Assembly: GCA_036898135.1 (NCBI GenBank)
Contig: CM072513.1
Span: 73,991,496-74,055,495 of the forward strand
Reading direction: 5' to 3'
Source: Oncomelania hupensis
Lineage: Eukaryota > Mollusca > Gastropoda > Littorinimorpha > Pomatiopsidae
DNA length: 64,000 nt
Positions 36,801 through 49,347 of this stretch are shown here, piece after piece. The notes beneath the pieces are model-generated. The model saw only the letters and a list, made by a program, of their open reading frames with translations, ran no database searches and was not told the origin of the DNA. Numbering within the stretch: position 1 is the stretch's first letter; each line of letters opens with the position of its first letter. Position numbers and translations under genes: made by a program.

Positions 36801-39800
36801 AGAAAGGTAGAGGTTTTGTGCACCGATTGGCCGTTTGCAAAACCACTTCAGTTCACGGTGATTGGTCGAATTTCCTAACATGCACTGGGAGCGTGATCTA
36901 TTACACCGTGCACGTAAACTGAATGACCGTGACCGTGAGGTGCTATGGGAGGCACAGGCGCTCAATAAAACTCGTTAAAACTGTAATAAAATCGTCGAAA
37001 ATTGACTTTCCGTAGTAAATTTTTGATTTGCGTAGCTCCGTAGCCGCGTATTCATTTCCGGAGTAAACTACGGAAATTCCGTAGTGGTTGGCAACCCTGT
37101 ATCAACGACAAAACAAAACAAGAACCACAACATTGGAACTGAATTGGAATAAACTATTGTTATACAGCGAACTTATCAAAAAGCTGGCCGGAAAAACAGT
37201 ATCAAGATGTTAACCTGCAGCATCAAGCATACTGTCAGAGACCCCAGTAAACATTGCTGCCATGATCAGCCTAGATGTTTGCATGTTTATTTTAACCCAT
37301 CACTTGCCCTTTTGCCCAAAATGACTGAGTTCCCCAATGTGCAACTGCAGCAATACAGGGGAAAGTGGACTACCACTTCAAGAATCATTACAGAATGTCG
37401 ATTCAGTGGAAAGAAAAAAAAACAACCCAAACTCATGCCACTATCAAGAAGAAACCCAGGTTCTTCCGCACGCCAGGTAAGGAAGGGTTCTACAACTCAG
37501 CCATTGACTCACCTGCCAAGAAGACACACATGAGGCGTGAGATCTTGAGGGCCACAGACACAGAGGCCAGAGATCTCTTTCTCCACCGCTCCAGCATAAA
37601 GATCCACTGCACCACACTCGTCACCATGGGAACAAAGGAGGCAACGTTGAACTGGATTTCCTTGTTTATCTCCCTGAAAAGCAAGAATTCGCACATTGCT
37701 AAAAAATTGTAATACATGTTAAAATTCACACACACGTACACACACACAAATATTGTCCCAAAGTTAATTGTTTAATTTACAGTGCATCACATATTTTGGT
37801 GGACTAGTGTTAGCTAGCACAGTCAGCGTGAACGAAAGCGTGGGTGGAAGAACTGAAACTATGAATTATTTGTCCTTATTAGCGAACTTCTTTTAATTAG
37901 CGGACCCATTGGGTGTGATGAGTCAAAAGATAATCAATAAAACCAGGTGCCCAATAGAAATAAAGTTCTCTCTCTGGATGATTGTGACCGAGTGCTAGAA
38001 GTGTGGAGGAACTATAGTGGATAGGTGTACTGCCGTGAACTGACAAAACCGAGCAAGTCCACAAAACCTACTTTCGAGAAAATCGACGTTTTGTGTTGCG
38101 CTATATTACGCGATCGTTTCTGGAAATTTAAGGGCATATTATAATGCAATTCCTATATTTAAGAGTGCATACCTTGAATGTTAAAGAAATGTTTGATAGA
38201 TTTGATGTTTTAAGACTATTTGTGGACTTGCTTTGATTTGTCAGATTATTCTTGAGATAGGTCTATGTTGAGAACATGACAAAACCAAGCAAGTCACCCA
38301 CTTGGTTTTGTCAGTTTATTATTGAATTAAATCCTTGTTAAAAAAATTCACAAAACCAAGTAAGTCAAATCCGCTTGGTTTTTTCAGTTTATTATTAAGT
38401 AAATACCCCCGTTGGGGTGCCGGGGGTTTCAGTATAAATAGTATCCCCACTTTCTGGAAATGTAGTGCTTAAAATTCCCACTGTTGCTGTCTTCCTCATT
38501 TACTCTTTCCCATTCCTGCTCTGTCCTATCACTCTGCTATACTATCTTCTTCTTCGCTAGATCAATGACCTACCTTTTTTCTTGAAAACTCTTCCTGGAC
38601 AAGACTCCTTGTTTGTGTATGAGGTCTGTTGGATCAGCTTGGGAGTGTTGGACGCTTTCTGCCGGGTGGTCACTAGGGCTTCCTATGATGTTATTATTTA
38701 GCAATATAGGCATTTTATATGTATATGTTTTGTTGATATGATGTATGTATTCTATTTTGTTTTTGTAACCGGGGGTTCGAGTAGTTGGGGTAAAGCCTCA
38801 GCCGTCCCCTGCGTGGGATGTCTTTATTGTAAAGTGACTGGCCGGTGGAGGGCATTCAATTTTCCCACTAGGGTTGTTTCAGCAGATCTTTTATGCGGAT
38901 CGGGGGTTGTCCGGTCCTGATTTGGCTCGGAAGAGTCCGCTGGACCTAAAGCAACAATCAATCAATCAATCATATTAAGTAAATCCTTGTTTTCAAAATT
39001 CACCAAACCAAGTAAGTCTCATAGGCCGTTTCTTTGTTAAAAAGTCTGACGAGATGAGTCACATAAGTTGGGTTTTGTAAGATGTAGGTTCGGCAGTTAC
39101 AGTGGGTGTATGCGTGTGCCTGTTTATTATTGTTTTTAGCCATTCTTCACTTAATATTCCTGGGTTGGTATGCAGGAGTCATGGTTATGGGGTAGCCCGT
39201 AGCGCAGTGGGTAGGCGCCCGTGTCCAATGCCGATGGTCGCGGGTTCGAGCTCCGCACGGGGCAAAAATTTGTGATTCTTATGAGACTTTACGGGTCACC
39301 GAGGGTTCTCTCCGGGTACTCCGGCTTTCTCCATCCCTTCAAAATAATAATAGATGCAGCCAAATTAATTTTAAAAATACAAAACTATTTTCCTTTCAGT
39401 TTCCTATTATAGCGATCTTCCTGCCTTTACACCACGTGTATGTCTTGTATTTTGTTGCCCTTGTTGTGTGTCTGTAATATATTTGTTGCTGTTTGTTTGT
39501 TTACTCATTGCTTTAGGTCCAGCCGACTACATAGAGCCGTATTAGGACCACTATATTTGTTGCACGTGAGCGTGTATGTTGGTAAAGGTCGCCGCGCTTT
39601 GAGTTCGAAATCATTCGAAGTAAAGCGCGTATTAGCATCCGGTATTATTATTATTATTATTATTATTATTAGCAAATTTAACTCAGGGATATCCCTAACA
39701 CCGAGTTAGTCGCTATTCGCTCTAGTGTTAATTCAACTCGGAGTAAGCTATATACCCGGGTTAGACCGCTAAGTGCTAACCTCGACTTCTGCATACCACC

Positions 39801-39993
39801 CCTGGTGCTTGTTTGTTTGTTTGTCACTTGGTTCAATAAAATAATGTGTTACAAGTTTAGTTCTTGCGTACGTTTAATAAATTGTCCTTTTTTGTGAGAT
39901 GAAAAGATAACTTTAAATTGAAAAAAAGGCTTTTTAGTCTAGTTGCATGTGAATCCTTTTTACACCTGTGCATGCAAACACACACACACACAT

Positions 39994-40047
<54 letters not shown>

Positions 40048-41803
40048 ATAATAGATAAATCAGTAATACATTTTCATTTCTTTTATTAAAAATAATAATA
40101 ATAATAAAGGGAATTTATATTGCGCTTTCCAACGCTCAAAGCACGTTACACAAAATTAGAGTATAAAAATATAATATAAATAAAAGCTAAGCATTACAAC
40201 AGATGATGCGTATAACTCCAGCACACCATGTAACATATGCACAGCACACACACACATACACACACACACGCACACTCACACACACACATACATCTATACA
40301 TATATACACATACATACACATACACACACAGGTACACACACATACAAATATAAATACAAACACAGCACAATTTCAAATACACCACAAAATAACTGAAATT
40401 TTTGCAGGGTGGAAAATTAGGTAAAATACTGATTAAAATTAAAAAGAACAGTTTTTAAATTAGAACAGAAAGATTTGTATAAATCACTATGACGAAGTGA
40501 ATAATGTAAATAAAAGGTACATAACATTGTGCCAACGTTTTTTTATTCACTTTAATCCATGTACAGTCGCCACAAATAAAAACACGAAATTAGGATTTCT
40601 TTGACATCAGTATGCACATATGAATTAACAACATGATGTTTTTATCCTGTACCATTTTTCGGTAGGTGTTGTAGGCTACAGTCTTTTTACTGTTTGCTTT
40701 TTGCTTGTAGTCATTGTACATTGCCGTAATGGTTATGTCACTGGGCAGATAACGGCAGTTAGGCGCATGTGCCCTTCTATAATGAGGCACAGAAGGGTGG
40801 AAAGATTCGATAGGAGTGTCAATGTCCTCGCGTTCAGCATCTGACAACTTATGTGCAGGTGCGTGATGACCTCGCCTATCTGGCGAAGGTGTTGCTGCGG
40901 ACTTGCAAATTGTGGTGATGAAGGCATCCGAAGTATATCCCAATGTGTTCATAAAAAACACTTTACAGACTTGCTGTCTGAACCCTTTTACAACAAAATG
41001 ATACTTCCTGGTTTGAGCCTTTGGTAATGCAGATCTCTGTCGTGGACGGTGTTTAGCAGGCTGAGAACGATCGATACAATGATGCACATATCTCTTGCGA
41101 TCTGTTGGGTTCATTAACCAGTATTCTGAATGCAATTGCTGACGTTCACGTTCACTAATTTTCTCGAAGCATTTTTGCTTGCATACACAAGGCTGACGAA
41201 GAGGGTGCTTTTGCTCTTGCTTGTTCAGCTTGCATTTTTTTGCCGGAGGAATCGGCAGCAGCTCTGAATCAGACTCTGAACAAAAAAGATAGTTATCAGC
41301 TGACGCCTGATCTTCACAAGTGTCTAAAGGACTTTCAGTGTCTGATGAAGGCGGTATTTCCGTAGCTGCATGTCCAGTTTTAGAACATGTGGATTTTAAA
41401 GAAGACTGGCTACTCTGAAATGGGGGAGCACTACTTCCAGAGCTGGATCCACTACTGACACTTGGCACGTATGATGATGATGATGATGATGGCGATGGAG
41501 GTGACCTTGATTTTGATGATGACGATTGTCTTCGATCTCTGATTATGTTGCTGTACACAGAAGAAGACAAAATTCAGTATTTTGATTGACATAACAATAA
41601 TAATACGACAAGTCAGATTGTTGTATTAAAAAAAAAACTATTGCTTTGTTTGTAGAGAAACAAATTAGGGGTCTTTTGGCACAGGTATTTAGGTATGTAC
41701 TGCACTGAAGTTTAGTAACGCACATTAAACGAACAAGTACAGTGAAAATAAAGGACTTACAAGGCAAATACAGAAACAATTATAGCAAAATATATTAGCC
41801 CAC

Positions 41804-41881
<78 letters not shown>

Positions 41882-44800
41882 CGGATGCTAATATGCGGTT
41901 TACTTTGAATGATTTCAAACTCAAAACGCCAACACACAAGCTCACGTGCAACAAAAATCTTACAGACACACAACAAGGACAACAGTATACAAGACACACA
42001 CCTGGTGTAAAGGTAGGAAGATCGCTGTTAGGAAACAGTAAAAAAAAAGTTTTGTATAGTAGATGCCGCCACTGAGATCCTTGGCAAGCACCGACCAAAG
42101 AAGAAGCCGTGGATCACACCTGAACTTTTGGATCTGTGTGATAAACGAAGAGAGTTAAAAAAGAAAAAGAACACCTCACAGGGAGCTGATGTCTACCGAA
42201 AAATCAACAATGACATCCGAAAAGGCATGCGCACAGCAAAGGAGAACTGGATAGAAGATCAATGCCAGGAAATAGAGAACAATCTGAACAAGAACAACAG
42301 CAAGAAGGCCTACCAGACTGTGAAGCGGCTGACAAGTGTTAAACAGCCCAAAGTCTCCACTATCCAAAGCAAGTCTGGCATTTGCCTTACAGAAGAACAA
42401 GAAGTCTTGGACAGATGGACAGAGTACTGCTCTGACCTTTACAACCATACACCAAATGGAGACCCATCAGTTCTAGCATGTCCCGAGAGCAGAGAAGAAG
42501 AAGAAATCCTCCCAATTCTCCGGGAAGAAGTTGAGGCAGCAGTGCAATCGCTGAAGAAAGGGAAGTCAGCGGGAGTGGACAACATACCAGCGGAACTGCT
42601 ACAAGCAGGAGGAGAAGCGATGACTGATGCTCTCACCATTATATGTAACAAGATCTGGCAGAGTGGGGAATGGCCTACACCATGGACCCAGTCGCTTGTC
42701 ATCACTCTTCCCAAAAAAGGTAACCTTCAGGAGTGTGAAAATTACCGCACCATCAGCCTCATCAGCCATCCCAGCAAGGTCCTCCTGAAAATAATACTCA
42801 ACAGGTTGAAACCAAAAGCTGAACAAATCATAGCTGAAGAACAAGCAGGATTCATGGCAGTGCGAAGTACCACTGAACAGATTTTCAACCTCAGAATAAT
42901 CTGTGAGAAATACCTACAGCACCAACAACATCTATATCATGAAGTTCATAGACTTCAAGAAGGCATTTGACCGAGTCTGGCATGCAGCTCTATGGGCAAC
43001 CATGAAAGTGTACAACATCAGCCCTAAAATTATAGAAGTCATCAAAAGCCTGTATGACAAGGCTACCAGTGCAGTCCTCCATAACAGCGTCATCGGGAAC
43101 TGGTTCAGAACAACAATCGGTGTGCGTCAAGGATGCCTACTCTCCCCAACACTCTTCAACATCTTCCTAGAGCGCATCATGTCAGATGCTCTTGCAGATC
43201 ACGAAGGCACAGTCAGCATAGGGGGCAGAGCAATCTCCAATCTTCGTTTTGCGGATGATATTGATGGATTGGCTGGAGAGGAACAAGAACTTGAACAGCT
43301 TGTACAGAGGCTTGACACCACCTCCAGAGCTTATGGAATGGAAATAAGTGCAGAGAAGACCAAAATGATGACCAACAACACCAATGGCATCAACACGGAC
43401 ATCAAAGTACAAGGCCAATCCCTCAACACAGTGCACAGCTTCAAATATTTAGGAGCCATTGTGTCAGACAATGGGTCTCGACAGGAAGTCCTCTCCAGGA
43501 TCGCACAAACAACTGCTGCCCTGACAAGGTTGAAGCCCATTTGGAAAGACAGAACCATCAGTCTACATTCCAAAGTAAGACTGCTGCGCTCTCTGGTCAT
43601 CTCCATCTTCCTATATGCTTGCGAAGCATGGACCCTCACAGCAGATCTCCAACGAAGAATACAAAGCATGGAGATGAGGTGCTACAGAAGACTTCTGTGC
43701 ATTTCCTATACCCAACACATCACCAACGTTGAAGTCCGACAGACCATCACACAAGCCATTGGACAACACGATGACCTGCTCACAGTGGTGAAGAAACGGA
43801 AACTCCGATGGTATGGCCACGTCACCAGATCATCAGGCCTTGCAAAGACCATTCTGCAAGGCACAGTGCAAAGAGGTAGAAGAAGGGGGAGACCGAAAAA
43901 GAGGTGGGAGGACAACATTCGAGAATGGACTGGTTTGACACTGAGCGAAGCCATGAGGGCTGCTGAGGACAGAGAAAGATGGAGTATGCTGGTTAAGCGG
44001 CGATCATCTGTGGTGCCCCTACGACCTTCGGGTTATGGGACAGGATAGGATAGGATAGGATAGACATACGTTAGTAATAAATATTTTGCCTTGTGCGGGG
44101 CTCGAACCCACGACCATACCATCGGCATTGGAGACTAGCGCCTACCCACTGCGCTACAGGCCATCCCGCCAATACGGCACTCAAGCACCATTGTTATTTC
44201 CTACACCCCGTGTGTCTATGTTTACCACGGAATTAGATCTAGTTCCGTGATGTTTACGATACAGACAGTGTGGCCTTCATATTTGATAATTTATGTTGGC
44301 CTCACACACACACAAGCACATACACACGCACATACAATTATGTTCCATAGATTTTGTCTATAGAACAGAGGGTATTAAATTTGTTATCAAAAGCATCTTG
44401 CTGTATACAAAACGTACAGTTTCTGTATGTCTGATACATAGAACATTGAAAGTGAAACTTATATTTGGAAAAAAAAATAGTGTATCGTTGCCAAACACTA
44501 ACTTAGTTGAACTATGCACACAAGGGATAATCAGTATTAAATTTCATACATTGTAAAAGTAATTTGAACGTCAGTGAACACTTACCTTTGTTTCAAAAAG
44601 CCGAACACGTCCTTTTGCTGACTGAAATTTCGCCATCTTTTTCACAGGAAAATAATATTGCACAGCAGCAATAACCTGGATTCTCACTGGTCCACTTTAT
44701 TCTAAGCCACTTTCTCATTGGTCGGGAGGACTCACTTTTTTTGGTCAGGTTATTGTAGAAGATGACGTCATCATGCCAACTCGAGCATCAGCCAGAGGAT

Positions 44801-47800
44801 CGCCGAAACAAAATCGCAGTGGACTTGCTTGGTTTTGTTAGTTTATTCCCCCACTTAAATGTTTTTTAACAAGGACTTACTCTATGATATCTCCAAATCT
44901 AAGCATAGTTCGGATTTGATTTTTACAGGTAAGATGCGTCATTCTCTTGCAAGTTTGATGGCGCAAAAAACTCATTTTCGACCTTAGGTGGACTTACTCG
45001 GTTTTGTCAAATCACGGCAGTGTAGTGGTGGATGGAGTGAGTGTGTCTACAAAAAAGTGTGAATGATGGAGTTGTGGTGTCAGGTGAAAATAATGTGTTA
45101 GTTGTAATGGATTCAAAATATAAGGTACAAGGACTATTATTGTTTGCGCATTTGAAAACAGTTTTATATCTACATGTAATGGTAAAGAAAATGTGTTTGA
45201 AGATTGAATAATTAGTTGAACTATTAGGGACTAAATCATTTGATAATGTTTACTTTGTTTGTGAATTACTTTGCTGGTTAAATTCCTTAGGTTGAAGTTA
45301 ATGTCTTGAATTATATTTATTCACCGTTCGTTGAATGCATGAATGAGAGAGTTATACAAATACCAAAAAGCATATTCGTGTTATTCTGAATTTCTTCTGC
45401 TACTTGTATGTTTCTAAGTGTTGTGACATTTCTCTCTCGCTCAACTTTATTGAGTGAACGATGAGGTAAGGAATATGTTTGTGTGCGTGTATGTGTGGAA
45501 TTGAAATGTTTATGAACTGTTAGCAAACTCGTGTGAAGTTTGTATGAATCTTCTGGTAATAATGCTAAATCAGATGCATAAATGGTAAATCACGCACGGA
45601 GGTTTATGACACACATACACATCTCAAAACAAAACAAAAGGACACATATCTGATTAACATTGTGAAAAATGTTGGAAATTAGTAGATGTATAGAACACAA
45701 TCAATGCAAAGATTAAAAAAATAAATAAATAAAAGATTCAGTGAGATAAAAAAAAAACTAAATATGTCATGGTCAAATTATAAGATTCTGCTCTTTAGAA
45801 ACTCTCAAAAAAGTAAAATTAGGATAAAACACAACAATAAAAATTTGAATGTGGTTGCTCTCTTTTTCTTTTCAATTGTCAATCACTGCTCAGCCATCGT
45901 TCAACTTGTACAAGAGAAGAAAACACAGGAGCAATTAAGAGATGTAAAATCCATCAAAACCTTTCCAATGTAAAACAGTTACACCAACCAGCTGATTAAA
46001 AGGTCCATTATGCAAAATCAATACCAATCTATTCATTAGTATTTTCCAACTGTAGCAAATTAAACTGTAACCCATAAAAGCTACCTACGCTGAGATGCTG
46101 AGGTTGTAAAGTTCCACCAGGGGCAGGAAGACCCAGTCTCTAGGCATCAGATAGTTTTCATACCCTGGCATCAGCAAACTGCCCATATCTTGGGGCATCT
46201 GTAGATACATGCCTCTGGAAAAAAGCGTTACCAATAATATAAAAGAGAGTAGGTAGCAATCTTAAATTCCTTTGCAACAACTCAGGTTTTTAAACTTTGC
46301 CACTATCTGACCAACGAGATGCAAACCCAAAACTCTGGGTCACCTTCAGGTAAGAAAACAAAACAAAAAATAATTAAAATTCTGGTTACCTCGACTTAGC
46401 AACTTTCTGTTCCATGTGCGCAAATGCCTTGAAATAATGGGCTCTGATTAAGGACATGGACTTGAAGCCTTCTCGCAGCAGCTGGCAGTTGCTGGTGTTT
46501 ATCTCCTCTTGGGAGGCGCTCTTCAGGATGAGAGAGTCTGAAAGCTTCATCTCTGCAATGGACTCAACTGCCAACTCTTCTTCTTGGCCTTCTCTGAAAA
46601 CAAAGACAGACAATCTCAATGATTTGCCCTGGCAAATGTATGAAAGAAATGTCAAAACAATAACTATTACCAACAAAACAAAAGAAGAAAATAATAAACT
46701 AAATAAAGAAAGAAAGAAAAGAAAAATTTAGAGAAAAGGTCACAATAAACCAATAACAGAACAAAAGTCATAAACGCTGAGCAGATTCAAAACCAAGTAA
46801 AACCCTTTTAGCTGAACTCATTGCACTCATCATCAATTCTGACAAACAAGGTTGAATCCGTCAAAGCCGTTCAAGCGACCTTGGTGAATATATAATTATG
46901 GAGAGATTCCTTTCACACACACACACAATAATCTTTGTGATATTCACAGCACACATTTCCATTATACTAAAAAAAGGCGAAGCAAAGTTTTTGGATCATC
47001 TACTGCGTCAACAGTATTTTGCTTGATTGACACCATTTTTGGAAGGCACAATAGCTTCCCAACGGCCTGTGAATTTTGAACATCAAACCACAAAGTCTTC
47101 AAGGGCTTTACAACCATCGTACAAATTTGAAGATTTTAGATAAAAATTATTTGTTATCAGTTGGGTTGCTCTCTCAGTAAATGGACAGCAGCTAGGGCAC
47201 AGCACCACCTAGGCCAATACCCACCCATAACCTCCAGTCATTTTGTAATATTTTATTTTAAAGCTGCAGGTGCTTGGGTTATTTCATCTACAAAGGAAAC
47301 TGTGTGTTTTTAGTTCCCAAGCTTTACACTCAGCTCGGGAGCTATTGTTTTTGAATTTGTCCGCCCATCCAGCATATGCGTCCATCCATCCGGAGGTGAC
47401 ATTTGCGCACTTTTCTTCGAAACTAATGGACGGATTTCTTTGAAACTTGGTATTTAGTAATGAAATAGTGAACCCTGCCAGATGACTAAAAAAGTATGCA
47501 TATCAGGTGATATAATTAAGTTGACGTCATAATTTGTTGCGTGTTTTTCTAATCCTATTTTCCCCCAGACTACTGGTGGGATTTGGTTCAAGTTTGGCAA
47601 ACTTGTAACAAATGGAGTGACGTAATCATCGTGACGTATTTTTTCAAATAAATTTTTTTTTTTACTAAATATGTTTTTTTAAAATTAACTTCGTATGTAA
47701 TTAGTGTACAGATGCCATGAACTTTAAAGGAAACAATGGTATATTGAGTGATGTCATTGTGGTGATGTCATGATTTCTTGTTTTTTTCTAATCCTATTTT

Positions 47801-49209
47801 CTCAAAGACTAGTGGTGGGATTTGGTTCAAGTTTTTGACACACCCCATTACGCTGACGTCAAACCAATGATCTGTTAAGAGTTAGGGTTAGGGTAAGATT
47901 AGGGTTAGGGTTAACTTTAAAAAATGGACAAAAACAGTCAAAGCAACATATGTGGTTTTTCATGAAGGTCATAACAATGGCGTTTTTACATGACTGTGTG
48001 TGTATGTTCTATTTTCTGTCTTTTTTGTCATTTGTGTACATAGTTGTAAATAGTATATTTTTGTCTTTTTTGTAATTTATGTACATAGTTGTAAATAGTC
48101 TGTACCTTTACTGTCCCGTCTTTTGGTGTATTGTAGCAAAAGTGATGTTTCATCGAGTGCATGTATTTATATGTAATGACTATGTAAAGCATGGTGAGTC
48201 TGGTCATAGGCTGGAGTACCCGCTATATAAAAATCCGTTATTATTATTATTATTATGTGTATGAATGTGTTTGTGTGTGTGTGAGATACAGCATGCGAGG
48301 GAACTCTGCACCCGTTAGGGTCCAGCACTTGTTTATTTTTTTTAATATTTGGAGGGGGATGGATGGGGGGGGGGGGGGGGAGAGGGAAGAAATGGGGGGG
48401 GGGATAGGGAGAAATGGGAGGGGGGGAGCCTCAGTTGTGTTGGTTATTTGGGTGTTTTTAGTTTTTTTTAGTTTTTTTTTTGCTTCTTCATGGGCCAATG
48501 TGTTTTTATTTGTATGTTTTATCAGTTGTGTTGGTTACTTATTAATTTATTTATTTTGATATGCTTCGAGCATGATCTGTGTGGATTAAGCGCCTTACAA
48601 GTCTCCTCATGATGATGATAACAATGATGATGATGATGATGATGATCTAATTTTCATTTTCCCCTAATCTCACCCACTATGCACTAAGTACTAAGTAACT
48701 ACCAGGCTGAAAGCAGTTAAGATGACCGATCTTCACAACCAGTTTCATGATGTGAGCCACCAGGGATCCAACCCACCACCCTTGGAACGCTAACTCGCCA
48801 CTCTACCCGCTGAGCTATTCCAGGACCCAAGAACTTACGGAATAAAGTCCGGGTTGAAGAGAACGGCAGTCATGAGATCGTGCGCCAGAAACTCATCTCC
48901 TTCCTGAAGACGTCCCATCAGATCCAAAGCAAGCTGATGTACAAGCGAAGGCACTGGCGTAGGACTCTGCACGTTTAAAAGGTTAACTATTATTTGTGAT
49001 CTTATTCCATTTTAACATGCACACGGCTTCTGCCTATTTACGCTACCTATTATTTTTCACAACATATTTTATACTACCTGCAAGTTTGTTTTTTTTTCCT
49101 TCTGTTGCTATCTGCAAATCAAACTCATTTGTGCATGTTAGTGTTGCAAGCTAACAAAGTTGTGTTTTGTGTTTTGACCACGGTCTCCCTGAGAAAAAAA
49201 GTGCTATAT

Positions 49210-49248
<39 letters not shown>

Positions 49249-49265
49249 AAGTAGAAGTAGTAGTA

Positions 49266-49347
<82 letters not shown>

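Larger units (their letters stand above)
38030..45020 (-). mobile_element. DNA transposon of 6991 bp with 33 bp TIRs and TGTA target duplication (RPAP1 intron 20)
   Basis: The left TIR 38030-38062 (CTGCCGTGAACTGACAAAAC...) matches the reverse complement of 44988-45020 at 30 of 33 positions. TGTA flanks both ends (38026-38029 and 45021-45024). Subterminal copies of GACTTGCTTGGTTTTGTC or its complement occur at 38280-38350 (several, in both directions), 39003, and 44820-44840. Inside, on the minus strand, are a first coding exon (44586-44636) and a long frame (40590-41553) of a transposase-like protein. The element was later hit by a retro-repeat (38405-38972), two SINEs and a LINE (42060-44067). 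Superfamily not certain; a 4 bp duplication fits Sola-type and some other groups. Confidence 0.85.

Noticed and set aside
36603..36965. 120-codon minus frame inside the TIR element
   Set aside because: Contains a basic stretch that may be a transposase relic but no domain; not called as a gene.
42903..44048. 381-codon frame as a host gene
   Set aside because: It has reverse-transcriptase motifs ([12 protein letters not shown]) and the LINE tail; it is a retrotransposon.
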